DNA of 41,713 bases from the NCBI GenBank assembly GCA_009869945.1, contig WIXG01000537.1:1-41713 (forward strand), given 5' to 3'. A program made the position numbers and the translations under genes. The notes under the pieces are model-generated. The model searched no databases and was not told the origin of the DNA. It saw nothing but the letters and a program-made list of their open reading frames with translations. This DNA comes from Mesaphorura yosii. Taxonomy: Eukaryota > Arthropoda > Collembola > Poduromorpha > Tullbergiidae. Of this stretch, positions 10,318 to 22,115 are shown in pieces (within the stretch, counting starts at the first letter, position 1; each line of letters opens with the position of its first letter).

Positions 10318-12019
10318 GACGTTCGGTTTTCTGCAAGTAATTATTAAGAATGACTCATAAGTACAGACAATGTAACATACTATATGTCACGACCACGATT
10401 TCACGTCCATTAAAAGCATTGTAGTACAGTTATTAGTTTTACGACTTGACTCAACTGTGCCACGCCTTAGTAGTCTTGTGCAGGAAGTCGCTTTTAAGAG
10501 CTTCACATCAAAGTACTAATTACTTCATGTCTTAACTTATCGAAAGACTGACTTGTTGCATTGCGGCTGTAGCATGCGCCTGTCATATTACCACGAAGTG
10601 TGTTGTTTACAATTGCTTCCTTCGCCTTAAAGCGAAGCTGAAGCAACAGCTTCAGCTTGGTGGTAATAAATGACAGAATCTGGACTATAAAATTAATTTA
10701 TGCCCCTGCTTGGTTCTGGACTGTAATACCTATGCTAATACCTAATGAAAGTCATACCACGCCGTTATGTTTAGGCTTCCTTCTGAAGATCAGCTGTCCG
10801 CTCACGGGCTTGTACGAATTTTTAAGTGTGTGGCGGATATTCTCAGTAAATCTGCAGTGTCACAGTTTTCTTGTTCAATGGATATCAAGCCGTGAGCCGT
10901 GAAATCATTTGTGCACACAGGTGATTTCAGGAACAATTAAGCACTTCTCCTTTCATCGTGAAATGAATGGGTTGGCTTTTATTGTCAATTGTCAGAGTAG
11001 TGAGTGCGAAAAAACGCTTTAGAATTTTGATTTAATGTGGTTTGACAACATTCAGTTGTATTCATTTCTGTTAAATCGTGGTTTGTGTGTTTTTATTTGC
11101 ACGTTTGACTTTCAGCAGCCGTCAACGCTGTACTACGGTATAGGTACGTTAGTTATGGCTGTGGCAAATCATTCATCCATCCATTTAATTACAAATTCGG
11201 AATTCATGTGCACGATGAACACCTTCATCCTTCACGAAATAGCATCCCAATGACCACGATCATACTGCGAGTGGTTACTGCGTTATGGGCACCGACAATG
11301 TCACTGTCGCTAGAAAGTTGAACATGGGATCGCATAGCCATCATCATTAAGGTGCGCATAAAACTGAGCGTGAATTTTGTTTGCATTTCCACGAGTCTAC
11401 GAGTTGAGCTGATACGGAGTACCGAATGACATTGAATAAATTAACGTAAATATTGCACAAGAGAGTAGTGGGAGTTGTGTTGAGATCAGGTCACAGAGTA
11501 CACATTATCCCATAATGTGCAGGGTACAAGTTTCGCACATGATGCGAAAATCTTTTGAAAAAAAAATATAATTCGTGCCTACTTCATAACCATAAGCCGT
11601 GCACTGCTGTGAGATAAAAACTGTGAACTATTGTGCACAATATGATCTATATTCATATTTAATAATGGCAAATGGCTAAGGTTTACAACACTGCGCGTAT
11701 CTAACGCGCATTCAAGGCTAAGGTTGTACCACCGTGCTATTGCCAAAGGTAACGAAGCGGAGTTACGAATGCATGTGCTAACTCAAGCGTGCAATTACCC
11801 TTCAGTTCAGTCTCACAGCGCGTTTGGCGAAATTGAGATACCACGTCTAGATTCTTGAAATTCAAGATTAGCATGATCATTTTCGCATTAAAATTCACTT
11901 GAAAAGAGAGGACGCAGAATTCTTTGAGAAGAGTGGAAGATAACTTCCAGGTTTTCTTTCTGTTTCCGCATAGTTTCTTGGAGAGTCGTACTTTAAACTG
12001 TACCACATCTGTTCTCAGA
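10318..12019. other. gene-free stretch upstream of ARHGAP1
   Basis: No gene recognised. It contains a short perfect hairpin at 10635-10658 and probably the promoter and 5' UTR of ARHGAP1. A pyrimidine-rich stretch ending TGTTCTCAG immediately before the ATG at 12020 looks like a splice acceptor, so a 5' non-coding exon may lie within this stretch. Confidence 0.5.
10635..10658. repeat. perfect 10-bp inverted repeat, 4-nt loop
   Basis: AAGCTGAAGC, four bases, then GCTTCAGCTT. The arms are perfectly complementary. It lies in an intergenic region with no attached gene. Confidence 0.8.
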
Positions 12020-15000
12020 ATGGAAACAAGTGTCCATCCGCCACCGGGACCCGCGGAACCTCCTCGGAAGCATTCGTTCAGTCCTGTCACTGGTTCACCC
12101 GCAGGAAGATTTGCTGGCTCTCCAGAAGGAAAATTCGCTGGGTCCCCCGCCGGCAGATTCCACCCTGGCGTACATGGTAAGGATTTTACATTTTCTCCTC
12201 CGTACTTTTCTTTATTTTCGTGTAATTTTAATTTCTTTCTCAATTACGTTTAATTTCTAAGTCAAGCCTGTGATTATTTAGACAGTTATTCTGCTAGAAC
12301 CAGAAGTGATATTTGTGAGACTTTAAGTCTAATTGCATGTGAACGAGAGACAAGACTTTTGAGTTTTATTACTGCATCCTTTTCTTTCGTCAATCTTTTC
12401 ATTAATTTCCTCCAATTATGACGGTGGCTGTGCTGTAAAATTTCGTCGAAACAAAATGAGTCCCATTCCCAAATTGTACATAAAACATAAAATTGGAATT
12501 CCAATTGTACAGTTGCCATTCGTAGTTACTCTATCTCAGACAACAAGTGAAGGTTGCGCTCTCTTTTTACGTTGGTGTGGTGCGTATTATTTCGAGGAGA
12601 ATGATTGCACAGATTTTGTTTTTCTTTTATAACTCTGGTCGTAAACTGTACTTTTTATTTCGGTGGTACAGCACTGAGGACGAATGGGGTTTCTGACTGA
12701 CAAATTATCCACGCATATTTTAACTTGTATCATTCTCGTATGCTGTGTTTTGGGTTAAAACACAATTTAAAACTACGTTTAAGTATTTGCACATCATTCG
12801 TCATTTTAGTCTCTCTTTCCCCTTCAGTTTATTGGCTTCAACATTTCTGTTTCGTTTCGCCTTCTTTTCTGCAACCTCTTCGCGTAATTTTGTGTAATAA
12901 AGTAGACGCGCGGTTTTCGTAGTTTTCTTTAATTGTGACTTCGTGACGTTTATGTCTGTTTAATTTTAATGGGTTTGTTAGCTTTTATTTCTACTCTATT
13001 TTATTACACGTAAACAGGCTGGGAATTCGCAAGTTCGTCCCGTTTCAGTTCACACTTGTCCCTTTCCGTCATATACTGCCAACTCCCACTTGGCAACTCG
13101 GATGCAACGTAAATGCTGAATTAACGTTGTAGTACGCCAAGCCAATTTTCTTTTGTCTGTAAATTGTCTTGGCTCGGTTGAGGATGTCGCGGCAGTTGGG
13201 ATCCTTTTTGTGCGTTTAATTTTTGTTACCATGTTGAAATTGCAATCTGTCATGATATCATTTTTGTTGTCGTATTAGCGTCTGCAGCCTACGGTGATAA
13301 CGAGGATCCCTACCCTAGTTTGTCTGTCTCTGATTTCGACTTTGAGCCAAATCTGGAGTTTGACGATACTGAGCTTGAACAAGCTACCTCTGCGGGTAAA
13401 TACTTACCATTTCTCATCTTGCACAAGCACTCTTGCACTAACGCTTTCGCTTAAATGCCTTACTGCTTTTGCCTCGATAGCACGAGCTTTCATGTGCTTC
13501 CTTCGCCTCCCAGCAACTGACTTATATAACTGTTCAAAGCGTAGTAAGCATGCCGCACCAAAATGTCAATCACGATAATCAGTCTTTGGAATGAAATTCT
13601 TACTAATCCTAATTGTGAGCGTTGTGTGCTGCTGTTCTGGGCTATTAACGAAATTCTGCTTCAGAAATAGAAAAATACTTCTCTTCTAATCTAACCTCCA
13701 CCACTTTGCTTCCATGTGACGTGAATCTGCTCCATTTTTCCACTTCCACTTTTAATCTGCTAAAGTGACCATTTGTTCATGCACTCAAACTCATTCCATT
13801 AAGGGGAACATTCAACACATTTTTATTACAATTCTCCACTAGTTTAATCCATCAGGCGATGAAAGGATGTTAATAGTTAATTGCTCCCTTTGCATAAGGC
13901 GTTTGTAATGGTACAAGCATTTGCAGAATTTGATAAATTTGATTGGAATCAGTATTAGTCGAAGCTTGCTACTCTAAATCAAGATCTATGCAGAATGTTG
14001 CAGAATCGTTCTTCCACATCAATCATGCCTTAAAATGATGTGGATTGTTTAGTTTGGCTCATCATGCAAGAAGTTTGCGAAGACCTCCCTATTTTGATGA
14101 TTTCACGACATTCACGAGCATAAAATGCACTTTGACTTTGGTGCCACTGTTGAGTTAGGTACAGTAGGCAATAAATCTGTAATTGAGACAGAGTGAAGTC
14201 TAGATTTAATTTTGAAGTAAATAGAATGGAACAAGAAGGATCTCAAATACAAGGTGAATCTGCTCGCGCTTGCATTGCGACATGTGTATGGTCAGTTGTC
14301 GTTCTCATCGTCCGCTTGAGTTCACTTGTGAGCGAAGAAGCACAAAAGAAATTACTTGCATTAAAGTGTTACAGGGGCCTAATCCTGAAACATGTCTTGT
14401 GATTCAACAGCTGAAAAAATTAGAGCCGGAACTCAGTTTTGCGTGCATCTTGTACTTTCTGCTGGTTGAGAACGCTTGAATGCCAACTAAGCCTAAATTT
14501 TTCGAGGTGATTAGCTAGAGGTGAACGTATCCATCACGTAATTCGTGTTTCAAACGTAAGCTCAAATTAGCGGAAAGACTCAAAAGACAGGAATTAGTGA
14601 AGTAAAAATTCTAATCTCATTTTCCGTAAAGCTACATGTCTAAGAACATTGCAAAAATCTTTCGTGATGATGAGAGAGACAAGCCGAATGGATTTTGTGC
14701 TCATTTATGGCATATGAAGTTCGTTGCTGAGTTGTGGAAAATGACCCGAACAACTTGGATAAGATGCAAATCCGTTTATACATTTTTTAACTTGATGCTG
14801 TGTTACGAATACTACTGTCACTGTCATATACTTTGACTCTGGGTTGGCACTGAACACGTCTTCCTAATCTCACTCCAGTCATGTATCAAAACGCATTCAA
14901 CATCCTGACTGCAAAATTTACAAATGAGCCCGTGCATTTACTATTCACTTTCTTGAACTATTACGTGGCTAAATGAAATTAGTTGTCTCTTTGATGGAGA

Positions 15001-18000
15001 TTGTGATCATCTTGCATTGTCTGCCTCGATATGTCGCGAATAAAAGTTGAAATTGCGTAAGAAGTGAAGAACAACAACTCAAATTGGAGATCCAGTTTTT
15101 GCTCATGCGCGGACAAATCAAGCGGTGGCCGTGATAAAAGTAATGATGTATTAAACAGACGAGCACACACGATCACGCATTTCTCATTGGGCACAGGCTT
15201 TTCGTCATTGCATGGATTGCGTCGTACTCGCGTCGAAGTGTCTCTCCGTTTCCCCACGCATCTGTTCTAATTTACTCTTGCAATATTATTCATTTTGTCT
15301 TGCGTCGGGTTTCATGACAATTTTAAAAATTGCGTAGAAAGTGAGTAACCAACACCAGCACCATTTCGCCTCGAATTCTGTAACGTTAATGATGACACGA
15401 ACTAATTTTTTATACTTTGTGGGCTACAAATCTCAGCACTTAATGAATGGGGCGTGCATGAGCAGATAGCATGATCTACACCCAATAGTGAGGTAATAAG
15501 ATTTCATAGTTGATGGTGTGAGAGTTTCAATCTCAATTGAACCAAAAGTCCAATTTCTTCGCTTTCTATTATTCAACGTTAATCGAGTAGGAATAAGGAT
15601 GAAAGAGAAGACGGTTGTATAATTGTGAGTGAATCTTCACTTCTGCTGAGTAACAATGAGTTTAGGATGTGGTTTGCTTTTCAAAAAGTACGGAAATACG
15701 TACACGCACATTAACTTCTGAGAAAAAACATAGTCAGAGCCCTCACTGCGCTGTACCACAACCAGCCTTCCTTCATGACGCATTTATTTCGTGTTTGAGA
15801 ACTGAATGTGGACTCGAAGAATGGCAGTGTTGAATTGATCAAAAAGGCGACATTTTGTCCAAGTGGTCAATTCTATAATGCGCTGGTCAGGGAGAAGTTG
15901 ACTTGTTTCTCATCAGAATTACTGCACATTAGACAGAATACTGCAGAAGGCGGAATGAATCCTGATGATTCACCGGATAAGATAAAAATGCGATGCCATC
16001 AGATCGCGATTTTCCGTTCATGAGTCTAAATAACAAAAGTACATTAATTCTATGCTACAAGTTGACGCTGAAGATATGCTCGAAGTATTCGAAGTCTGTC
16101 ACTTCATTACATACAAAGCTGCAAAATAATCGACCCAACAAAAATGTTATTGCCATAGAATTTTAAAATGTATGCATGGCGTGGTGTTCAAAGTAGGGTT
16201 CGAGGCATTACGAAAGTTTAGAGTCACGCTTGTCGACGCACTAGCATGCCGCGGTAAAATGCCAATTTCTTTCTAGCCAAACTACAGGACAGAGAAACAC
16301 TGAAAAAACTCGTCATGTAAAGGACAGCTTATTGACAACATAATAATGCGAAATTGGTCATTCAGAGTTGACATTTCAATTCATTGGAAGGGAAAATAGA
16401 CTCCGAGAATTTGGCTCACTCAGATCTAACCTGAAACGCTGCATCAAACTGAACTCGTGTAGTCAGTAGACGGGTTACTGTGATGCTGTAATAAGGAAAA
16501 CTCTCTCGGCGAACGTGACGACAAAAGACGTTACCGTAAAATGCGGAGAAACAGCTCCGATAAAGTAGAAAACGGTGTTAGAGAAAAGACAAGAAAGTAG
16601 TCGGGCAGAGTTCAACGTAATTTCGATTATAGTTTCATGCAATTTGCAAAATGATGAGATCTTGCATCCACAGTTCCAAATTATTGTTCGTGGGCGCATA
16701 AATTACTTGTTCTGACTGCACTCACGTTCCTATTAACATGCACATGGTTCTTGGATCTCATTTCTTCTGCAATGATGCTCATGTAATATTAATCAGTTAT
16801 GTAATATTATTAGGAAACTCGAGTTTTCTAGCACAAGCCGTAAAAAGGTAAACGCTCACGAGTGTGCTTCGGACACGGATAGCTTTAAATGGATTTAAAA
16901 ACCACGCCGAGCATTTTTCTTTAAAAAGGCAAACTCAGCATCCAGAAACACACACTCCGTAAGCAAGATGAGCTTGCGTGCTCTGTGAGTGAAGCGATCC
17001 ATGATTCCGATCCACCTCACCTACGCCGAAGTGCCGTTAATTCCCTTGCATGAAGATAAGTATCAAAAATCTTCCCCTCTACTTTTAATTTCCAACAAGT
17101 ACTGGTTTTCTTGATATACTTTAAATTGCATAAAGACAAGCACCACGTGCGATGTACCATACAAAATCTGTTTGGCACCTTCCTAGTATTTTGAACCACC
17201 ATTTTTGAGGGGAAGTGAACTGCAATACCTTAACGTGATTACTTTTCATGACAGTATTCTGATCATTTAGTTGATTTAAAAAGTTAGTAGTCAAGTAGTT
17301 TTGCTTGGGTGAAATATTAAGAGGGTGAGTTAGGCGCGCGTCTGACATATGCATTCAAAAGGCCAAATATTCGCAGTTCATAACTTCAGTGTTATCAGTC
17401 GAGCTAAAATTTACAGACCTTGAAGCACGTTTGATGATGCTCACGCTATTGTGCTTTTTAAAGGGTATAATACTCACGATTCCACAGACGCAGTATAAAT
17501 ATTAAGCACGCATTGCTCTTGCACGGGTGATCGGGTCCAGCGAGAAACTAGATACTATGAGCCTAATAAATAATCTGCCTATTATCGTTGTCGTAACGAT
17601 TTGATTACTGCGAAGATGCAGCAATTAATCTCTCTCACCTTTTGAAACCAATAAAAATGAATGAGCTAATAATAATGATGGAAATATGTGTTTCATTTTT
17701 AGCCGTGGCGGACGAAATTAAAGTTTTCGACTATTTAGAATCACCAGTCTCTGACGGTACAATTGAGGAGAATTTTGAAGAGGAACTAGCTACAGCTCCT
17801 TTTATAACAGAGCCAGATTCTATCACAACAGCGCCGTTGCAAGATGAAGAGGACTTCTCCGACATTGCACAACACAAAATTGTGGAAGTTGTGGGTGACG
17901 ACGCATATGGACGAAAAATTATCGTTCTTGCGTCGTGTAAATTGCCAAGTAACAAGAATTTCGACCACCAACGATTTCTCAGGTAATTCCGCACTGTAAT

Positions 18001-19523
18001 TAACCAATCCGATGTAATTCATTGCTAAAGCTAAAGTCTGATTAATTGGTCTGCAGATATTTGGTGTACACATTGGACAAATATGTCGAACAAGACTACA
18101 GTTTAGTTTATTTTCACCATGGACTAAACAGCAAAAACAAGCCGCCCCTATCATGGTTGTGGCAAGCTTATCGCGCTTTTGAGAGAAAGTACAAAAAGAA
18201 CCTAAAGGCATTATATCTAGTTCATCCAACGAATTTTATTAAATTAACATTCCAGCTGTTCAAGCCCGTGATAAGGTAAGTATAATTTAGACTTGGATTA
18301 ATTTTACGATTATGACGGACCTTCATGACTGTCAATTTTTCCAGTGCAAAATTTGGAAGGAAAGTGATGTACATCAACTATTTACACGAATTACAGCAGC
18401 ACGTACGGTTGGATCAATTGTACATACCGCAGCAAGTGATAGAGTAAGACTTCGATAAATTGGCGCTGCGGTTCTCATGTCAGATATAAAATATTTTAAT
18501 TTCTAAATTTTGACGGTTTCGTGTTCAGCCATGATAGCCAACTCACATCGAAATCGACTCACAAGCAAGGATCTTTGCATCCATCAAACAGCTCAACATT
18601 TCACTCACCGCTTGACACCCAGCAATTTGGCGTCTCACTCCAATTTATTAAGGATCACAATAAAGGCGATGTAATTCCCCCAGTCGTGAGGCAGTGTGTA
18701 GAGTTTCTTAGTCAACCAGAAGGTAATTGAATCATGAGCATTTTGCCTTCGTCGAGTTGAGTTACTGCAGGAGTAATATTAATTAATTTGAATTCGACCC
18801 ATTTGGTCCGCAGCATTGTCTACAGATGGTCTGTTTCGTCGGTCTGCAAGCACTGTGGTGGTAAAAGAATCACAAGCTAAAGCTAATCGTGGGGAAATAA
18901 TTGATTTTAACAACGACTTTCACTTGGCTGCGGTGCTAATCAAAGCATTCCTTCGAGAGCTGGAAGAGCCACTCATGACATTCGATCTGTTTGAGGAAGT
19001 CATCGAATTTCAAAGTAAATAAGTCGTACGTTATGTGACGTTTCACATGGGATGAAATGTAAATACCACTTTCAGAGTTACCAAAGGAAAGCCGGGCGAA
19101 ATTTGTGAAGCAAATGGTGTTGGAAAAACTGCCAGAAGACAACTACGCTGTTCTGAAGTACATTGTTCAATTTTTGTCAAAGGTAATTTCATTCAGACCG
19201 ACTCAACTTTCCGTGCTAGTTATACCTTGCCCAACGCGTGTTTACGATTAGTGGTCTCTTAACTGTTAATTAATTATTAATTATTAAGAGACCACTAATT
19301 GTAAAGACGTTGGCCTTGCCTCTCTTATGTACATGCTTTTACTGTTTTTCAGGTGATGGATCGAAGTGACTTGAACAAGATGACCTCGTCAAACTTAGCT
19401 GTGGTTTTTGGACCAAATTTGATACGATCACAAAATATAAATTTATCGTTAGCCGCAATTGGGCCTATCAATTCGTTCACTGATTTTGTTCTGACAAACC
19501 AAGAAGACATTTTTCTCATCTAA
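12020..19523 (+). CDS. ARHGAP1: Rho GTPase-activating protein 1 (p50RhoGAP / RhoGAP68F orthologue)
   Basis: Activates GTP hydrolysis by Rho-family GTPases (Cdc42, Rho, Rac); cytosolic and endosomal in characterised orthologues. Nine exons join in phase: 12020-12176, 13279-13395, 17703-17982, 18057-18275, 18345-18443, 18529-18722, 18814-19014, 19076-19182, 19353-19523, giving 514 residues (human 439). The N-terminus holds three GSPxGRF-type repeats and an acidic segment ([16 protein letters not shown]). A Sec14/CRAL-TRIO-like domain follows ([18 protein letters not shown] ... [10 protein letters not shown] ... [17 protein letters not shown]). The linker carries the conserved QQFGVSLQF. The RhoGAP domain has the arginine finger (GLFRRSAS) and [15 protein letters not shown]. 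The Pro-rich SH3-binding motif of the human linker is not seen. Intron 2 is 4.3 kb, against roughly 60-170 bp for introns 3 to 8. The transcript end is marked by AATAAA at 19610. Confidence 0.95.
12080..12160 (+). repeat. three coding GSPxG(R/K)F repeats
   Basis: The N-terminal exon of ARHGAP1 encodes [16 protein letters not shown] and AGSPAGRF in tandem, a 24-bp unit with small differences. I know of no equivalent in vertebrate ARHGAP1. Confidence 0.75.
13396..17702. other. 4.3-kb intron 2 of ARHGAP1, no content recognised
   Basis: Bounded by G|GTAAAT and a TTTTTAG acceptor in compatible phase 1. I looked for nested genes and transposon ORFs on both strands. The longest open frames (for example 14979-15257 on the minus strand) lack an ATG start or any motif. 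Nothing else can be supported. Confidence 0.6.
19231..19313. repeat. long AT-looped inverted repeat inside ARHGAP1 intron 8
   Basis: Left arm 19231-19262 and right arm 19284-19313. The inner 16 bp (ATTAGTGGTCTCTTAA and its complement) are perfect, and the outer parts pair with a few mismatches and a 2-nt length difference. The 21-nt loop is almost pure A/T. Transcribed RNA would fold into a hairpin of about 83 nt, the size of a microRNA precursor or a tiny fold-back element. Confidence 0.75.
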
Positions 19524-19609
19524 CGTCTCATCCTCAACTCTTATTTACGAATTTCTTCTAGTACTAGAAATTTATGTCAACAAATGTGAATTTCAGAAAA
19601 ACTATCAAA

Positions 19610-19615
19610 AATAAA
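19610..19615 (+). terminator. poly(A) signal of ARHGAP1
   Basis: AATAAA 87 bp beyond the TAA stop at 19521-19523. Confidence 0.7.
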
Positions 19616-19734
19616 CAAAATATGCACAAAGTAGACTAGTATTCTACTCTGAGATCCTGAGCAAGAGTACCCCTTATTGTCATTTTCTTGATGTAAAAGA
19701 AGTGACAGCAATATCAGCATATGTGAACAAATAA

Positions 19735-19740
19735 TTTATT
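19735..19740 (-). terminator. poly(A) signal of the scramblase gene
   Basis: AATAAA on the minus strand, about 180 bp past the scramblase stop at 19921. It lies about 120 bp from the ARHGAP1 signal, so the two convergent transcripts end close together without obvious overlap of coding sequence. Confidence 0.6.
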
Positions 19741-19920
19741 TAAATAATGGTTTTGTAAAAATAATCGACAAGGTTGTGATAAACATATTTACAAAGGATT
19801 CAAACAAACCATGGGCTAGACATGTCTGCTTCAAGCACTTTGCATTGGACCTCATTGCATTGCAAATCAGATAATATCAGAACGTCGAATCACAGCGAGT
19901 ACTTATTTGTGGAGGTTCAA

Positions 19921-20841
19921 TTAACGTCTCTCAAAGAACTGAAAGTCAATCATCACAGTCGCAGCGAGCAGTACTGCTTTTATTGCCACATGAAGATCCA
20001 CCGGAAAATTCACTCCAAAAGTGTCCGCCGTCGTGAAGAACTCCCGCCCAAATCCGCCCCATTCTTTTCCAATCCGGCCGATCTGCTGCCCATCCAGTTG
20101 AAGAATCGGGAACTCTGCTGTGCCTCCTGCCCCCATGCAGCAGCATCCATCTTGAGACCTTACAGTCAGCACCACGTTGCCTGACTGGTCGAAAATATTG
20201 TATTGTGGGTTGCAAATATCGCCTCCTTGTTGCACACCTCCAATTCGCATGCCCTGATACATCACGCTGATCCCCGCTCCTCCGCCCCAAAACCCAGGTG
20301 AGCCGTCCATGAAGAGAATATCGTTTCCTACCAAGTCCTTCATGACCAGGTTGAATGCCTGGTGTCCACCGCCAAGAAACCGCATGAGAGCTCCCGTCTT
20401 CTCCATAATAGCGTACATTGGCTGGCCACTCGGCGATAGCACTTGGAAGTGGTTACGAGAATTGAAGAAAACTAGAAACATCAACAGATATCGTGGCACA
20501 TAATGAATTAAAGGTTAATCACATCATTGCCACGATCGCTTACTGTCAGTCACTTCCTGTTTAATGAAAAGGTGTTGAACCCGTGCCAGCGGCTCGAGAC
20601 CTGGAAAGTACGTTGGCTGTTGCGTTGGTAGAGGCACAATTATATTTGGAGGAGCACCAGGCGCCAGCCCTGTTGCATTGGTAAAACTGTATGCAGGTGG
20701 TGGATCTGAAAAACCTTAGATGAGCACGTATGGTTCCGCGAGTTTCCGTTAAGACAAAATATATAACTGACCTTGGGTGTAATTGTAGTGTGACCCGCCA
20801 GGCTGCTGGGTCACGGTTGATGGACCCTGTGGTCCAAACAT
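19921..20841 (-). CDS. PLSCR: phospholipid scramblase family protein
   Basis: The family acts in calcium-dependent lipid redistribution across membranes, and some members act in the nucleus. Three exons join in phase: 20772-20841, 20544-20705, 19921-20471, giving 260 residues. The N-terminus is short and Pro/Gln-rich (PPPAYS, then GAPPNIIVPLPTQQP), as usual in the family. It runs into GLEPLARVQHLFIKQEV, which corresponds to the family's GL.YL..ID.ilV.Q.VE. The 12-stranded-barrel-type core follows, including CNPQYNIFDQSGNVVLTV, a Cys cluster (DGCCCMG) that is a likely palmitoylation site, GKEWGGFGREFFTTADTFG (the calcium-binding-type segment is TADTFGVNFPVD) and a hydrophobic C-terminal helix (AIKAVLLAATVMIDFQFF). 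It is a little Gly-richer than vertebrate homologues. Which PLSCR paralogue it corresponds to cannot be decided. Confidence 0.92.
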
Positions 20842-22115
20842 CTTGCAGAGCTTGACTTAAAGCTGCACTCCCAGCCACAAAGAATTCTCTACCCTATTGA
20901 TTTTCTTTCTAGTTTGGTTTAAATATGCATGCAATGCGGTATGTGATATTTGGTCTCTAGTTTATACTTTCCGTTTCCGACTTGATTCGAAGGATATGCA
21001 AGAGCGCAGGCTTCTTCATTTGTACTAGTCATTACTACAAGAAAGAACACTGCTATGGGGCGCATAGCAGTAGTGTAAATTCCTAGGCAAACGTTGCACT
21101 CCATGGTTCTATTAATGCATAATTTATAAAGTTCAGTTCAGTTTTGTCTAGTGCTTCCCACGGCACCGGTTTTGGCCGGAGTCGGAGTCGAACAACACCG
21201 GAGCTTCGCGGAGCCGACTCCGAAATACTCGGTGCCGCAGAAGTCATTTGTGCTTAAGCTTACTGGAAGGGGGTGTGACGAAGCTTCGGCGAAATTCCGG
21301 CACTTGCGAAACGCGAGATTATTTTCGGTATTTCAATGCGCACATGTTAATTACGAAACCCTGAAGAATATTTAATCCATAACTTGAAGGGTTCAATATT
21401 CGGTCGAAGCGATAAAATTGTAGAATCCCTGATCATATAACTCTCATGGGTGGTATTTCATTTCTATTGTGGAAAACTGGCTGCGTGAGGACATTTTAGC
21501 GTGCTTAATTGGTTTTGTAGCTTAGAAATTGCTGTTATATTAATACCTTTAGTCCTCCGCATTGCCAGATCTGGTCAGCGAGTGCAACAAAGCGGGCGAG
21601 AAAAACGTATTTCCATTCTGTCCACACACAGACAGACAAGAATGAATCCATAAGCACACTGATGATGCGCTAATCAATAAATTGACGTAATATCCAATCA
21701 ATTCCAATGAATTGCGAGTTTTATCGTTTGTGGTTTTTATCTATTCACAGATAAAAATATCCGCATTGCCTCAATTACACATACATGTCTGATAAAAAAT
21801 GATAAAATGCTTGCGTAGTCTTGATGTAATGGTCTATGCCTACGCTACGTCGGCTTGAATGTATAGAATGCCGGGAAACCAAAAACTCGCAGTTGTTTTA
21901 GTTCTGATTTTAGTTTTGGTTGTTCCTTCTGTCTTTCAACTGACGATTCGTCATTTATAATTGATCATTCCTGAAGATTCGATTGGACAGATTTGGGTTT
22001 ATTTTTGGCACCAAGCTTGCTTAATGAATTAATGATACCTGTGACTTTCGTTTGCATAAAAATCATCCCTTTATTGAAGCCGGCTGTTTCTAATTGTGCT
22101 TAGTGAGTTCACAAA
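20842..22115. other. divergent intergenic region between scramblase and MED29
   Basis: Contains the promoters of both head-to-head genes. The only distinct structure is a GC-rich inverted repeat at 21161-21237. The 74-codon frame at 21151-21375 overlaps that repeat and has no protein-like motif. Confidence 0.5.
21161..21237. repeat. GC-rich nested inverted repeat with CGGAGT units
   Basis: CGGCACCG (21161) pairs with CGGTGCCG (21230), and CGGAGTCGG (21177-21185) pairs with CCGACTCCG (21214-21222). The hexamer CGGAGT occurs twice in a row. The surroundings are A+T-rich, so the block stands out as a small GC island. It could be a fragment of a repeat family or a cruciform-forming regulatory site. 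Confidence 0.65.

Noticed and set aside
11737..12243. Minus-strand ORF of 168 codons
   Set aside because: It runs antisense over ARHGAP1 exon 1. The GSP repeats on the opposite strand produce an artificial open frame.
14979..15257. Nested gene in the large ARHGAP1 intron
   Set aside because: The frame has no ATG at its start, no recognisable motif and no splice partners.
21151..21375. 74-codon plus-strand ORF
   Set aside because: Its frame is opened by the GC-rich inverted repeat; the translation has no protein-like features.
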